From: Odobenus rosmarus divergens
Taxonomy: Eukaryota; Chordata; Mammalia; Carnivora; Odobenidae
Direction of reading: 5' to 3'
NCBI RefSeq assembly: GCF_000321225.1
Contig: NW_004450565.1
Span: forward strand, 1,744,202 to 1,808,201
DNA: 64,000 bases
Shown: piece by piece, positions 1 through 12,555 of the stretch
How positions within the stretch are numbered: position 1 is the first letter of the stretch
Layout: each line of letters opens with the position of its first letter
The notes under the pieces: model-generated
Told to the model about the DNA's origin: nothing
Database searches by the model: none
What the model saw: the letters and a program-made list of their open reading frames with translations, nothing else
Position numbers and translations under genes: made by a program

Positions 1-1119
1 TTTTGGGCTGAGTTTCATGGCAATCGTTTTTTTAATGTGTTTTCAGAGTTTAGATTTTAAATTCATCTTGAGTTGAGGTTTTCTGTTGAATTTTGCTTCC
101 CCCTTGCTCCCCTCCGTGTGGGCACTTTTGTAGCTGCCTCCTTTGGGTTCACAATTCAGAACTAGGTCATACACTAGCAAACTGGGATTTCTTCCCCTGT
201 GGGGATTGCAGCTGACATGGCCGAGGTTCTGGTTGCATGGCTGTCTGTCCCCTGCAGGTAATAGCTTCTTCTTAGCCTTCATTTACAGGCAGAGAAGCTC
301 TCTGCCAGCCCAGTGCCTGCCTCTGCAGGCTCCCTGGTCCATGCAGCAACTGCCTCAGCCTGTCTTGCTGCCAAGGCTTTGATGCCCAGAACTCTAGCTG
401 GGGAAGGGGGTATCTCCTGGCTGCTCTGCCTTCTCCAGACTTGAGTCTGGGGATTCAATTTCTGATTCTTGTTGAGAATCTTGTTCCCTTTCAGGATCCC
501 CAAAATGCTTGGCTTGCCTTTAGGGCTCAGCTCTGCCTTTTTAAACATAAAAACCTCACCACTGACAGGAGTTGGGTTGGGGTGACCCTGCATGAGCTTA
601 GCAGGCAGTTCCCTGATGTCATTCCTCACGCTCCACTCCAGCTTGTCAGCTCTCAGTCCCCAGCTCAGCTGCTCTCGTGCGGCCTCTGCCTCCTCCTCTG
701 TCTGCCTCCAGGCTGGGTCCTGCCCGTCCACTCTTCACATTGTCAAGAGGTCCTGCCCTTGTTCGGAAACTCAGAAGCATGGACAGGCTCAGTAGTCCTC
801 AGGACAAAGCCCTGACCCTTCACCAGGCTTAGTGCCTTCCTGTTCTGGTGCCCCAGCCCCACTGCCTCTCACACCCAGTGCTTTCTCTCCTCTGGACTCC
901 CCCCCCACCCCTCACTGCCCACCGCTCCCCTACTCCTCTGTCCTCACATGTGAGATTAGGTGGTCTGGCTTGTGCGGGCTGGCCCCCTCCTGGTGTTCCT
1001 GCAGCACGTCCCCCACCCCAGGCCATGCTACAGGGATGGATGGGCCCCATTCCCCGGAGAGGCCAGGTGTTCATTCTCCCGTCTCTGGGGCTTGGCTAGG
1101 GGAGGTGCTCAGCGGTGTT
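1..1119. other. Unique non-coding DNA
   Basis: No gene or recognised repeat is visible. The first 250 bases are AT-richer; from about 600 the DNA is C-rich and pyrimidine-biased on this strand. Overlapping open frames of 80-150 codons exist on both strands, but they are Pro/Ser-rich, resemble no family I know and lack convincing splice context, so I treat them as chance frames. Confidence 0.6.
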
Positions 1120-1800
1120 TATTCAATTAACGGAAGGAGGATTAGTATTTTGGCTGGCTCTGCCATAGCACATGTGGTTTGTCAGCCCCACCACTAAGTT
1201 AATCTGCCTCTGGCAGGGGCAAGGGTGGGAACGGGCCATGGATCAAAGTCTTAACCGGCACCTGCCACCAGCCAAGGGAAAAAACAGCTCCTCTCTGAAA
1301 GGGGAAAAAAGATCAAAAGAACCAAATGTATTGACGGAAAAGCCATCTCCGTGAGAAGGCAGAGGCTGAGTTCTTAGCAGTTATCATAAGAAGAAAATGA
1401 AAGTCAATACCCACCCAGGGAAAGTTAAATCTTGTGCAGCCTCCAGTGATTTCCCAATCAATGCAAACCTTTTCCCTGTTAATATTTCTCCCAGTTAAGA
1501 GCTTTCACTCCTCAGATCCTTATTCACAGACCCATTTGTCTGGGCATGCCGTGTTCCCTATTGTTCATAAAATACGAGTGCATTCGGAAGCAGGAAAATC
1601 CGATGTTCATTCAGCATACTCTGGGGTCCCTGAATTACAAGAAAAACAATTTCCACTACAAAACAAGGATATTACGCTACAGGGTGATGCCAAATTGCAC
1701 CCAAGAGAATGTCCAATGCCGGGGGGTGGGTTGTCTTTCCTTGCTCAGATGAAATCACACCACCGACAAATGGAAGGCATTTGATCAAACCCTGTGAGTG
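1120..1800. promoter_or_regulatory. Enhancer-like non-coding segment with TCF/LEF-type motifs
   Basis: This segment is AT-richer than its flanks, is not a recognised repeat and is dense in factor-like motifs. GATCAAAG lies at 1241-1248, GATCAAAAG at 1311-1319, and the palindrome TTTGATCAAA at 1780-1789; all three carry the TCF/LEF core. An E-box CACATGTG (1169-1176) overlaps a RUNX-type TGTGGTTT (1173-1180). That these motifs cluster is seen directly; enhancer function is inference. Short motifs occur by chance, so confidence is low. Confidence 0.25.
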
Positions 1801-3538
1801 GACAGCTGCCTGACAAAGGCCACACATTGGCCACCATGGGGAGTCTCACACTGGCTGCTCTGTCCCCCTCACAGACCAGTGCAGGGCCCACCAGGGTGGG
1901 GAGCACATTAGATGTCTCACCCAGTGTGCGCCTCTGCTGTGGCCCGGGGACTCCCCAGGGCAGACAAGGTGGGCTCAGGTGGCTTGTGCATAAGCACCCA
2001 GTTGACTGGCATCCACAGCCATGCTGAGGGCCTTGTCTGCTGGGCTCTGCTGGCCCCCTGCCCCTGGAGACCCCCTCCCAGGGCGCTGGATCTCATCGTC
2101 GCATGGGGGCTGCTTTCCACGTGCGTCCCTCTCACTCGCTGATGGGCTTGCCACACAGGTGTTTTCATCTGTCCCACGAGGGTGCTTGCTGGGACATCAG
2201 GTGCCCTTTGCCCCACTTTGTGTCATGCCCACGGGGGTCGAGTAGGCAGGGAGAAGCTAACAAGCGTTTTCTGGGCCGGTGGTGGAAAACAGTATCCAGC
2301 ACCCCCATCATGTGGCATCAAGATGAAAGGAAGCTACAGGGCAGTGCCAAGTGCTCTGTGCCCTTGGTGGGGTGGGCATGGCCACTGGGGGAAAAGCAGC
2401 CCTGCTGTTTAGAAGATTTAGGAAAAGACAGTTCGGGTGAATGGAGGGGAAGAAATTAGGCGCCTGTTTTGGAGACCTGGCCGTGTTTCTCTTTTCCTGA
2501 CTCTTGTGCAATTGCTCACACTCCTCACCAGGCCCCACGGCCCCGCTTCTGCACCTGCTGTGTCATCTTCAAGTAGGGAGGGCATTTGCCGCCGTACCAG
2601 CTGCTGGGATGACTAAGCTAATGCCCCAGAGCCCAGCTCCGAGCAGGTGATCAGTCCCGCCGGTCACCTTAAGCTGTGTTCTGTGGCAGGAACCACCTAG
2701 TGTCCCTGACGCTCTGCTGCCCCATGACGGAGCTACGATCAGGAAGGGCAGGGTTGGCAAGGGATGCTGGGTGGGGATCCCCGTCTTCCAGAACCTACTG
2801 TACTGCTCCTTCAGCTAACTGCTCCCCGCTCCTGCTGACCAGGGAGGTTCTCCAGTCTCTGTTGATGAGGAAGACACCTCCTTGGACCTCTAGGACTGGG
2901 GCTACTTTGGTTGACTTTGGAAGATTCAGGAAGCTTTGTCCTTGCCCTGGGTGTGTTACTTGTCATGGCCTCATTCATTTCCCTGTAGATTCGACCAGTA
3001 ACTCTGCTTAGATGAGACAGGCCCATGAGCTTAATGTGGGGGGGGGTGTTGGGGGGCTGCTTGGGAGACTGATCTATTAAACCTGGTTCTGCAAACGATG
3101 AGATGTCCTGCAAGGTGGGCGCCCAGCCAGTCTTCTCTGGGCAGAACCCCCTGGGACACCCGGTTACAGCTCTGGCCTCCAGCCTCCTCCCCCAGGCGCT
3201 CCGACTTGCTTCTCGGTGGCCATCAGGACCAGAGTGCCCCCTCCCCATTTCTGGCATCCAAGGCCTGCCCCCTGGCTCCTGAGGTCCTGGCTGCCCCTGA
3301 CAGGAAGCCCTGGACCCCTGTGATGGGAGGAGATTCTGGGGCAGGTGTCCCTGTCCCTGCGAGGCCTCACTGGCTATTTGCAGATGATCCCATTTGCTGC
3401 AGCAAAGGGCCATGTGGGGGCCGTGGCCAGGATGGTGACGCTGACCCCTGGGGACCAGGTGGAGGAGGTTTTTCAAAGGGGAGGCGCCTCTCAGCGATTC
3501 CATGGTGAGGTTTCTTTTAAAGGTATTTTTTTTGTGTG
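1801..3538. other. Unique non-coding DNA with a G-run cluster
   Basis: No gene or repeat family is recognised. A G-quadruplex-type cluster lies at 3038-3065: a run of nine Gs, a run of six Gs and a further GGG separated by short loops. An antisense open frame of 230 codons across 2811-3503 is Pro/Gly/Arg-rich and featureless and is treated as chance. Confidence 0.55.
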
Positions 3539-3702
3539 AAGATTTTATTTATTTATTTGAACACGAGAGAGGGCGAGAGAGCACACAAGTTGGGGAGGGG
3601 TGGAGGAGGAGGGAACCCGATGCGGGGCTCGATCCGAGGACCCTGAGATCATGACCTGAGCCGAAGGCAGATGCTTCACCGACTGAGCCGCCCAGGCGCC
3701 CC
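3539..3702 (-). mobile_element. Carnivore tRNA-Lys-derived SINE (SINEC/CAN-SINE type)
   Basis: Read on the minus strand, the element begins with the tRNA-derived head (ending in 'gcccaggcgcccc' on the + strand at 3690-3702). It contains the region equivalent to 'gatcatgacctgagccgaa' that carries the Pol III B-box, then a GA-rich body, and ends in a TTTATTT-type A-tail equivalent at 3541-3560. It is near full length (about 165 bp). This family is carnivore-specific, which is the main clue to the organism. I see no clear target-site duplication. Confidence 0.95.
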
Positions 3703-6700
3703 AGGTTGGCTGTAGTTTCTACTTCAACTCGTGAGTGAAAGAAAATCACATGTTCCTGCAGTGTGCCAGGTGAGGGTCATTGAAGGCTTTTCAGGGACCG
3801 TCACAGATTTTCTTGCAGGGGCGGCGTTAGGTGCCTTACGGGGGGTCAACACTCCCAGGCAGCTGGCCTCTCATTATCTGTCCACAGGGGCCCGGACTCA
3901 GCAGAGGGCTTGAGCCTGTAGGTTCCCGGAGGGCTCCCCAACTGCCTTGCGCACTGTGCCGTTTGACGGCCTGTGGTCGTGTCTGGGGGTGCAGTGGGAG
4001 GAAGCCGTGGGGCTGGGGTCTGCAGGCAAAGTCAGAGTGTGACCCCTCCCCAGCCAGCAAGCCTCCGGAGCCAGCATGTTACGTTTCTTTGCTTCTAGCA
4101 GAGTTTAATCGTCTCTGTGATGACTGTTTCTCACGGTTTGATCAATTCAGCAGGAGAAAGGAATTAGTTACTTCTTGGCACATACTGGCGGCTTGGGTGT
4201 GAGCGAGCCACGGTGAGAGCCGTTCCACTGCCACATGCTGGCCACAGCGGCGCAGGGACCAGCTCTCTTTGGGCACGAATGGCGGGGATTTCTAGTGGAG
4301 CCAGTGTCCATCCTCCCTTTCTGGATATACCTTCCAGTCTTCCCTGAAGCCTGGCGAGGCCACATGGACTGTGAGCAGCAGGTATGAGTCCAAGGCCCGG
4401 ATGGGCCAGGAGAGGTAATTTCTGTGCCTCCCCCCCCGCCCCCCGCTTTGCCCCTTCAGGCCTCCTGGAAATGAGATGAGAAGGCAGGAGCTGAAGCAGC
4501 CATCCTGGGCTGTGAGGGTGGCAGGGCGCAGATAGAGGAGTTGGGTGCCTCGTGCCCTGGAGCAAACACCGGGGAGTGTGACTGAAGGAGGAGGCTCTGT
4601 CCCACTGTGCTCCTGTGTTTGGGGTCCCTTTGTTGCAGCAGCACGACCGGTGCCTTCGGGCACCCAACTTCAGGTGTATGACCCCTGACCTCACCCTAAG
4701 GCAAACATTACTTTTAAGACCTTCCCTTCGGACTCTGTTTTCTAAGTCCAATTGATCAGACTCGTTTCCTGAGCAATGACGTTGAAGGGCGCCAGGGCTG
4801 GACTCTTCTAACAAGTCTCCTTCTCCTACTTCCTTCTGCTGTCTGGCCCTGACAGCAGGCCCTGCGTGAGGAGCCCCTGCCCCGTGAATCCAAAGCCCCC
4901 CGGGGGAGCACGTTCTGGAGGAGGGCGTCTGGAGGAGGGAGCTTGGTGCTTGGGCTGCAGACACCTCGGCTTGGTGAGCTCCACGCCTTGTTGAGGAAAC
5001 CAGGGTTGGCCTGGAGTCCAGAGAATGAACCGGCAATCTCAAGGGCCATGGCCTTTATTTTGTGCACTTTTGTTTTTCAAACATTACAGGCCTTAGATCT
5101 GCTGTGTTCCTTCACCTCTGGTCATTTTGGCTCCAGGCTTTGTTCAGCCAAACCCACTTCTGAGTTCAGTGGGTATTCCAGATTGTAAACTCATCTTCCA
5201 CCTCTGTTCCTGTCTCAGGGACGTTTCTGCTCATCAGAACCGTTTCCTGCTAAGTAAGCAGGCGGGAGGCTGGTTCAATGACCCTGGCCGTTCCACACGT
5301 CCCTCCTGGCTTCACCGGCCGACCGTTTGTGGGTGATCCTTGGCGCAGCCTCAGGCCTCCCAGAGACCCCATTCTTTCTTCTTCCCAGACCTAGCAGCTC
5401 AGTGACCGCAGTGCCTGCCAGTGTGACACCTCCGTTCACTCAGACGGGGTCCCCCTTCCTGCAGCTGGAAGTGGACTCTGGCCTCTGGGGCCTCCCACCG
5501 TGAGAGCCTTCACCTGGGCCACTTGCTAATGAGGAAGGAGGGCTGGGGGGCTCCGTGGACAACTCCACGGCTGGGGGCGAAGTCTTGGGCTGGGGGTCCT
5601 GTGCAGCCGGTGGGCTCTGTCTCAGGGCAGGCCTGAGGCTGGTGGAGTGGTGGTGGGCTTTCTCCCAGCTTGCTCTGGGCCCTGAAACTTGGGAGACAGC
5701 CGAGGGGTTTTGAAAGGCCACAGACCCCTGGGCAGGTGTGGCCGTCCCTTTTGGTCTCCTTCGGGGAGTTGGTGAAAGTATTTGGACAGTGAGGCAAATG
5801 TCAGCTTCAGTGGGCCTCAGGCCCTCAGGGCCTCCTCTGTGGATACTGGAAGAGTGGGTGCTGTCCAGGGCTGCCTCTGGGCCCCAGGGGCCCAAGAGCT
5901 ATCATGGACAGCACTGCTGGCCCGAGAACGTCAGCAGGCCCCTGAGGCCACCGGTGGGACTTCCAAGACATGCATGAATAAAGCATGAGTCCCATGACCC
6001 CTCCACCCGCTGCCCAGGAGGCTGAGCCCCTGACGGGGGTGCCCGTGGGCAGAGGTGCACCCAGGGGAGGCAGGGGCCTCGAGGTCTGGTCCCTCAAGCA
6101 CCCCTTCCGTGCCTCCCGAATGGTGGCACGGCCGATGGGGCCGCATGGAGGGAGATGCTCTTAGGCAGGCAGAAATCCCTGCTATTTCTTGCTCAAAAAT
6201 GTTGTGTGCATTTGCTTTTGGAAGCAGCAGATCAGAAGGACGGGAGGAGAAGCCGGCCTTACGGGAGTGTGCAGGACAAAGGTCCGCGTCGTCTGGCAGG
6301 AGCTGTGTGACGGCAGAGGGCACCCCGCTTGCATCCACGTCTCTCGGCCCTGGAGGGAGGCAGGGCTGGAAGAGGCCAGAGCGGGACCAGGGGCTTTTGG
6401 AGGCTGTTGGGGGCCGGTGGTGGGGGAGGGGTGCCCTCACCTGGAAGCGACCAGGATAAACTTGCGGGACCCCCTGTCCCTGCCCAACCTCCCTGGAGTG
6501 GTTTTTTCTTGTTACCCACTGGCCTGGTCCTCTCTCCTCCCCTGGGTCCCTCCCGTGCCCGGGCCTGTTCTTTGGGTTCCGTTCCCAGTTCCCGTCCATG
6601 AGGGGGTCATCCCCCAGGGAAGGGAGAGGACTCGGGCCAGGACCTGGCAGGGAGGGGTGAGCCCCGTGGGGAGCTGGGGGGGAGGAGGAGGAGGAGGGAT

Positions 6701-8811
6701 TGTGGGGAGAATCCAACAGGTGGGGCTGCAAGGCCGGGGTCCCTGGCGAGCTGCAAGGAGTCACGCCCCATTTTCTGAACGGTGCGGTGTTGATGTGAGG
6801 CACGCGCAGCTGGACCCCAGGAACAGAACCCCAAAAGCAGCTCTGCTCCCCAGGTGCTCCCTGTGGGGTCTGTCTGGGTCAGCATCATGACGGAAAGCCG
6901 AAATGTAGAGGCAGCTGTCTCCAGACATGAGACGGCACGTGCCCCCCCACCCCCGGGGCCACTGGTCTCTCAGTCTCCCCTGCCCCAGGCCAGTGCCCCC
7001 CACAACACCATGAGACTGGAGGGGACAGCCAGGGAGGCTGGGGAGCGGCTCCCGGAGGCTGGTGGAGGGACAAATGCCATCCACGGTCCTGGGACCCCCG
7101 CTCTGACCCGCTGCCTGCCCCGTCTTCGAGGGCAGGTGCCCTAACCTGCACATCGCTTTGAAGTCAGCGGGCAGCGATGCAGCCTGGAAAGTCATCCCGG
7201 ATCTGTTTGGCGAAAGCAGCTGTCTGGGCCTGAAGGCTCGCAGTTTGGATTCACTGGAAGGAAAATGGGCAATTTCCCTCTTCTTCTCCGAAGTTGTTAT
7301 TTGCGCAGAGATTTCCTGGAAACTCCAGTAAGTCTCCCCTCAGGCAGATGGCCTTGTAATTACCCTCCAACTGGTGGCCACTTGGCCTCCCCTGGGCCTG
7401 CTGGCCGAGCAGGCAGCTGAGCACGGCCTGGCTTCCTGGAAGCCCCCTCCACCCCCACCGTCCGCCGCCGTCACGGGGAGAGGAGCCTGCGGCCTGGCTG
7501 GAACCCGCCCTGTCCAGACGGATGCACGCGGTTTGGAATGTGTGGCAGACGGAATGAAAAGGGGCTGCAAAGCGAAGAAACAGTGCAAGCAAAATCCAAG
7601 GGTGTCCATCTGACTGAGTCAGGAGGGCGGGAGCCTCCATCCACCAGCTGCTTGCCTTGACCCTCGGGGCTGTCAAATGCGCTGTCATTTGGGAGACGGC
7701 CCGAGGGACGTGGGTCTCCAGCGCTGGAGCATGGTCATGAGGCACCATCCCTCAGAATGGGGGCCACAGAGGCCCTAAACCCAAAACAACCACGAAGGTC
7801 CAACAATTTTAGTTTTAAAAATGACCCAGCACCCTCTGCCACTGGACTCAGCCACAGCTTTTCTCCGTGGTCATCACGGCTGCCCTCGTGGTGCTGGTGC
7901 AAGTGTGAGCCCTCTGTCCTTCACTTTTCCCCCATGCCCTTCCCGGTTTTTCTAGACGCTCTGCCGTCTGAGGCAGACCCTGCCCTCTGTGCCCAATCCG
8001 GGGCCCAGCCACCTCGCGGACACCTGGGGCTGTCTCCATTGTCCACCAGTGTGGGACCGCCCAAGCAGGGTCCTGCTGGTGGCTGTGTGGCTCTCCGGAG
8101 ATGTCCTCCGAATGCATTCCCGGGATTTCCAAGGGTCCGATCCTGCTGGTTCCTTCAGTGCGCCGTCCGAGAAATGGACCCGTTCAGGGGCGGGAGGCTG
8201 TGCATTCTCCAAGGGCCAGGCCAAGTCAGGTGCGGTGGGCTGATTTCATGGTTTTGTTAAATTCAGAGGTAGGACAGCCCCTTCACCATCTGATTTTCTC
8301 CCTAGGAAGTGGAGCATTTCCCCAAAAGTTGGTTTGCAGTCTGGGAGAGACAGATCTCAGAAGCTGGTTCCGCCCTCATTCCCACGAGGATCGAGACAGT
8401 GTTGGTTCTCACAGCGCGGCTGCAAATCCGAGACGCCCCCCCCCCGCTTCGTGCCAGGCCTCTGCACCCTGTGGGGCTGGGTGGAGGGAAGCAGCCCCCC
8501 AGGTGAGCCCCAGGACCCATCCTCATCTGCTTCCTGCACAGAGCTGAGTACATAGACGACCCCGGCCCAGGGCAACCTCCCCAGGAATCCGGAGGGGAGC
8601 TCCAGCTGCCAGGCGGTTGCCAAACAGAAGCACAAGGAGGGGAAAAGATTTACCGACAGCAGAGATCAAACAGGAGAGACAACCCTGTCCTCGGGCCACT
8701 TCGTCCTGGAACGGGGGAGGGGCTGTGTGTGTGCCCCCCCCCCCGCCCCCCACCCCTTCCGTAAGGGCATCCGAAGGTGGGGGCTGACTCCAGGGAGAAG
8801 ATCACGGGGTC
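3703..8811. other. Long unique GC-rich non-coding stretch
   Basis: About 5 kb with no recognised repeat and no supportable exon. It contains open frames of up to 292 codons (4164-5042, minus) and 290 codons (5931-6803, minus). Both are Pro/Ser/Arg-rich and share their DNA with open frames on the other strand, as expected of GC-rich DNA with few stop codons. A short GGA run lies near 6682-6696, and C-runs lie at 4430-4445 and 8735-8752. Confidence 0.6.
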
Positions 8812-9330
8812 GATTCTCATTATTTGCGGATTCCATATTTGTGAATTCTCTTATTCACTAAAATGTACTTGCCCCCTCAAAATCAACACTTGGAGCTTTC
8901 CCAGACGTTCTCGGGCATTCAAAGCGAGGTGACACATTTGATGCGTGCATGCCGGGGTTGAACCAGAGGATGCTCTGCCTTCTAGCATTTTTGTGCTTTT
9001 TGCTGGTGATCCCGCTGTTTTAAATGGCCCCCAGTCTGGCGTGCTAGGATGCGCCTCACGGAGAAAACGCGGGTGTAGATGAGCCTCCTTCAGGGGTGAG
9101 TGATGGTGCCTTCGGCCGGGAGGTTGGTGTGAATGCGTCTACGGTGCATGTGAAATAAGGTGTCTTTACACTGAAGCACGCATCAAACAAGGTCACGTAT
9201 GGATTGGTTGATGACAATGTGACCAGAGACTTCCCGGAACCGAACTACTCTTCCCCTGGGAGCGACGGTTCAGTATTCTCGAATTCAGTGTTGGCAGCGA
9301 CTTTACAATTTTGAGGATCGGTTCTCCTTC
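8812..9330 (+). mobile_element. Tigger-type (TcMar) DNA transposon remnant with transposase fragment
   Basis: The left end ('gtcgattctcattatttgcg', from 8814) and the right end ('gcgactttacaattttgagg' then 'atcggttctcc', to about 9330) look like the degraded inverted termini of a pogo/Tigger element whose ends read roughly 'cagtcgattctcgttattcg'. Between them, 9050-9190 resembles the start of a Tigger transposase (the helix-turn-helix part), but it is broken by several stops. The element is non-autonomous and ancient. Class assignment is from memory of the consensus; the exact subfamily is not assigned. Confidence 0.75.
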
Positions 9331-9744
9331 AGAGAATACTAGAAAGGAGAGCAGTAAAGCCAAACTGTGGTCCGGCTACTAAGGAGCCTGGCTTGCGTGT
9401 GTCGGAGCCTTGGGGTCTCCCCAGCTAAGCTGCTGGCAGAGACCATTTTGCATTTGGGGCGTTTCTGTGGGTGGATTTTGTGGGTTGGTTCCCAAAGCCA
9501 CTTCAGCCTCCTGCCTTGCCAGCACCAGCTGCAGAAGCTGAAGCCAATTACTTGCTTCTCCGTCTCCCTTGCTGTTCATGGGGCTCCTGAGACCTTGGCC
9601 CAGGAGCTGTGAGCTGGTCCCCTGGGAGTGGGGTCCCAGCGAGAAGCTATGGCTCCTAACGCGGGGTCTCCGGCCTGGCCCCACCTCCTCTTCTGGCCCA
9701 GCGTGGAGCTGAGGGCTGCTCTGTTTTTCACTTCGCGAAGAGTT
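9331..9744. other. Unique spacer between two Tigger remnants
   Basis: No gene or repeat is recognised. An open frame of 81 codons on + and one of 101 on minus overlap here and have no recognisable features. Confidence 0.5.
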
Positions 9745-10085
9745 TTTCTTTACAGTGCTTCCCCCTGATTTGCTCCAAGACCCCGAGAGCGGATGCCTAA
9801 AACCACGGATATTACCAAGCCCTGGATATACTGGTTTTCCCTAACCATGCAGACCTGTGATAGAGTTTAATTTATAAATCAGGCACAGTAAGAGATTAGC
9901 AACAATAGCTAATCATAAACTAGAACAATTACAACAAGATACTGTAATGAAAGTTATGCCAATGTGGTCTCTCTCTCTCTCAAAATACCGTATGGTGCTG
10001 CGCCCACCTTTCTGCTCCTTGTGTCCACGGGAGGTGAGAAGGTGCCCACATGGTGAGGTGAGGCGAGGTGGGCGGTGCAGGCCGG
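9745..10085 (+). mobile_element. Second Tigger-type DNA transposon remnant (partial)
   Basis: The stretch with 'gcggatgcctaaaaccacgg' (9791-9810), 'aatttataaatcaggcacag' (9869-9888) and the TCTCTC run before 'aaaatacc' (about 9967-9990) matches the internal part of a Tigger-class non-autonomous element as I remember it. The following 'gtgagaaggtgcccacatgg' region fits its right half. No transposase frame remains. It lies only about 415 bp from the first remnant and in the same orientation. Confidence 0.6.
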
Positions 10086-10620
10086 GTGCGGCTCGGGCCC
10101 CACTGGTCTGTTCGGGCCGCGGGATGCAAACAGCCCCGGTGCCTCACGTGGAACGGATCTCTGAGATCCTGACGGGTCTGCAGAGGAGCTGCCCCTCGTG
10201 CAGCCTGCCCACTGGAGTCGTTTGCGAGCCGAGTAGCTGGACTTCTGGGCTCCGGTCTGGGCTCCACGTGCCTCCTGGCTGTGCTAGCACGGAAGCTTCG
10301 GGAAGCTGTGATTGGCGCCGAAGCCCTAACACCGCGAATGGTGTTCGACACAAGCTTGGAGCTCAGTAAATATTTGGAGAGTCAAAGCTTGCCATGCAGA
10401 GTGACAGCACCCAGGAAAAGGCTTAGAGCCGAGCTGGCTGGCGGTCAATGCCCGATCGGTGCCAGCTGTCATAGTCCAGCAGGGGCCGGAGCCCGGGTCT
10501 GCGGACCGGTGGGCCCGTGGTGGCTTGAGATGCCGGTTAGGTTTGGTTGCTGCACCGCGAGAACCTTCCTCCCCGGCCTGGCTTGCTCGCCTCTCCCCTG
10601 CCCGCCCGCAAAGCTTTCAG
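10020..10620. promoter_or_regulatory. CpG-rich, island-like segment
   Basis: I count 22 CpG dinucleotides in the 260 bases from 10081 to 10340, close to what base composition alone predicts, whereas bulk mammalian DNA is strongly CpG-depleted. No TATA box or gene start is apparent. It begins inside the right part of the Tigger remnant. It may be an unmethylated island, an orphan promoter or a patch kept GC-rich by biased gene conversion. A possible L2 tail ('ctcagtaaatatttggagag') sits at 10362-10381. Confidence 0.4.
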
Positions 10621-12555
10621 TCCTGGCGAGCTGCGTGCTTGGAGCTGGAAGAAGTCACCTTCGCTCTCCCTGAGTGGGAAACGCAAAGTACGGGTGGTTC
10701 GGGCCTGGGCAGGCGGGTCTGGGGCCTGGCCGATAACTGTGCAGTGTTGGGTCTTGCTCTGGACCTCCCCTGCCTCCCCCGTCCTGGGCTCCCCTTCTTC
10801 CCACAGCTGGAAATCCAAGGGGAGGAAATGAGGGCCAGAGGGAAGGGAGGCGGGGAGGGAGGGGGCTTTCCCTTTGAGCTTCTGAAACCTCGGGGCTTTC
10901 TTCCAGTTTGGTGGATTTGGAGCAGGTGAGGGCTTGTGTGGACCACAGGCTGAGGCCGAGCCAACGGAGCGTCGGCCCAGAGTGAGGACACCTGCACGTA
11001 GCTGGTGGGGGTAAGCAGCCGTGTCGCGGGTCTCTTGGAGGCCCTGGGCTGCTGACGGCTGTCCCTCTCAGCCCTGCGTTCTGGGGGCTCCAGGCTGCCA
11101 GATTCAGGCCACAGCCCCCAGGGTGGCCCGAGTTTGGGCCTTACAGCTCGGCCCTCCTGGCAGGAGTGGGGTTAGCTGGGGGCAGGCCTGAGTTCCTTTT
11201 CAGACAGGAAGCAGATGGGAGAGGGGGAGCAGGGCTCTGTCAGTGTCTTCCTGATTAAGTGGGGCCCTTTTTAAAGAAACTCCCCACGAGGGCCTCAAAG
11301 TGGGTGCTGTCCCGGGTCAGGTACGGGAAGGGTCCATGCCCTTCGCACCAGCAGGTTGAGAGCCTCAGCCCTGGGATCAGGAGCCGGGAGGGAAAGGGGG
11401 TTTGGGTCCCTGGGGACAGGACAAGAGACGCTGGAGCCCAGGGTGGGGGGCGGAAGTGGGGGCCGGGGGAAGGGCTGGGCCGGCGGAGCGAGCAGGCAGT
11501 GGGATGCGCCGGCACAGGGGAGGGGAAAGGAGGGAGAGCAGTGTTCTCCGGGGCCGTCCTGCCTTCTCAAGTTCCGGGGGCCAGAAGCAGCCAGCTCTGC
11601 TGTGCTGGCCCTGGCCCTGGCCCCGCTCTTCCTCTGCACACCACGGGATGGGAGCAGCAGCGGCCGCTGCGGCTGGTGGAGGCCCCTCACCTGGGAGGCG
11701 GGTGGCTGCCCTCCTCCATCTGTCTGCACTGCGGGTGAGGGGAGGTCCTTTCCCACACCTCCATCCCTCACCTGCCCCCGGAAGCCCACCTGGCTTTGCC
11801 GTGGCTCCCGTAGGAGCCTGGGGCCACTGCCAGGACTGGTAGGGCCTTAATTTTTTGCTGTGAATGGAAGTTCGTAGAGAGGCTGGCTATCACGCATGGC
11901 CCCGTAAACACGCCCTGGGACCCTTAAACAAGCGTCCTCCTGACGTTCGGGAAAAGTCTCAGACACATGCCCAGAAAGCGCTATTTAGGGGCTGAGGGAC
12001 TCGGAGGAACTCAGCTAGTGAGGCCGGAGCCAGGGAAGAGACCACGTGCCTGTTCAAGGTCTGTTCCCACACCCAGCGTCCGGAGGGAGGGAGAGACCCA
12101 TGTACTCAGCTCGCTCCCAGGGTCGTTGTGTGGCCAAAATGGGGTCATGTTTGCAAAAGAGCTCTCCAGGGGTGAGGGTCACGTAAGGGGACCGCTTCGG
12201 GTTGGAATGTGCGTTCTGAAAAGAAGGTGCGGCTGCGAGACAGGTGGGGGGCCCCGTGCCCGGAGCCGCCTGGGCCCTGACTCCGGAAGTCATGCGCATT
12301 CCCCAAGCCATCCGCGTGAATACTGCACTGCGTAGACGCTGCGTGCGGGGGAGGAAGGGGAGGTGAGCGCCCGCAGAGCAGAGGGGTTCAGGCCCTCTCG
12401 CTGCTGGGACACAGGAAGCCCTGGCTCCGTCATCTTCCCGATGGGGCCGTCCTCCTCTGGGCCTTTCAGCCCTTCAGTGACGGATCTCTAGGGTGGGGTC
12501 TGGAGGGGCTTCTCAGAGGGGACGCAGCCATTCCAGGGGCCTCCAGTCTCTGCAT
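10621..12555. other. Unique GC-rich non-coding DNA with a G-quadruplex motif
   Basis: No gene or repeat is recognised. Five runs of three or more Gs with loops of at most four bases lie at 10840-10865, a canonical G-quadruplex pattern on the + strand. Frames of 120-165 codons around 11255-11850 are open on both strands and look like products of GC-rich sequence. Confidence 0.5.

Noticed and set aside
4164..6803. Minus-strand frames of 292 and 290 codons at 4164-5042 and 5931-6803
   Set aside because: Same compositional artefact; no domain, no conserved-looking blocks.
9050..9190. A gene encoding a helix-turn-helix protein
   Set aside because: It is the decayed start of a Tigger transposase, broken by several stops.
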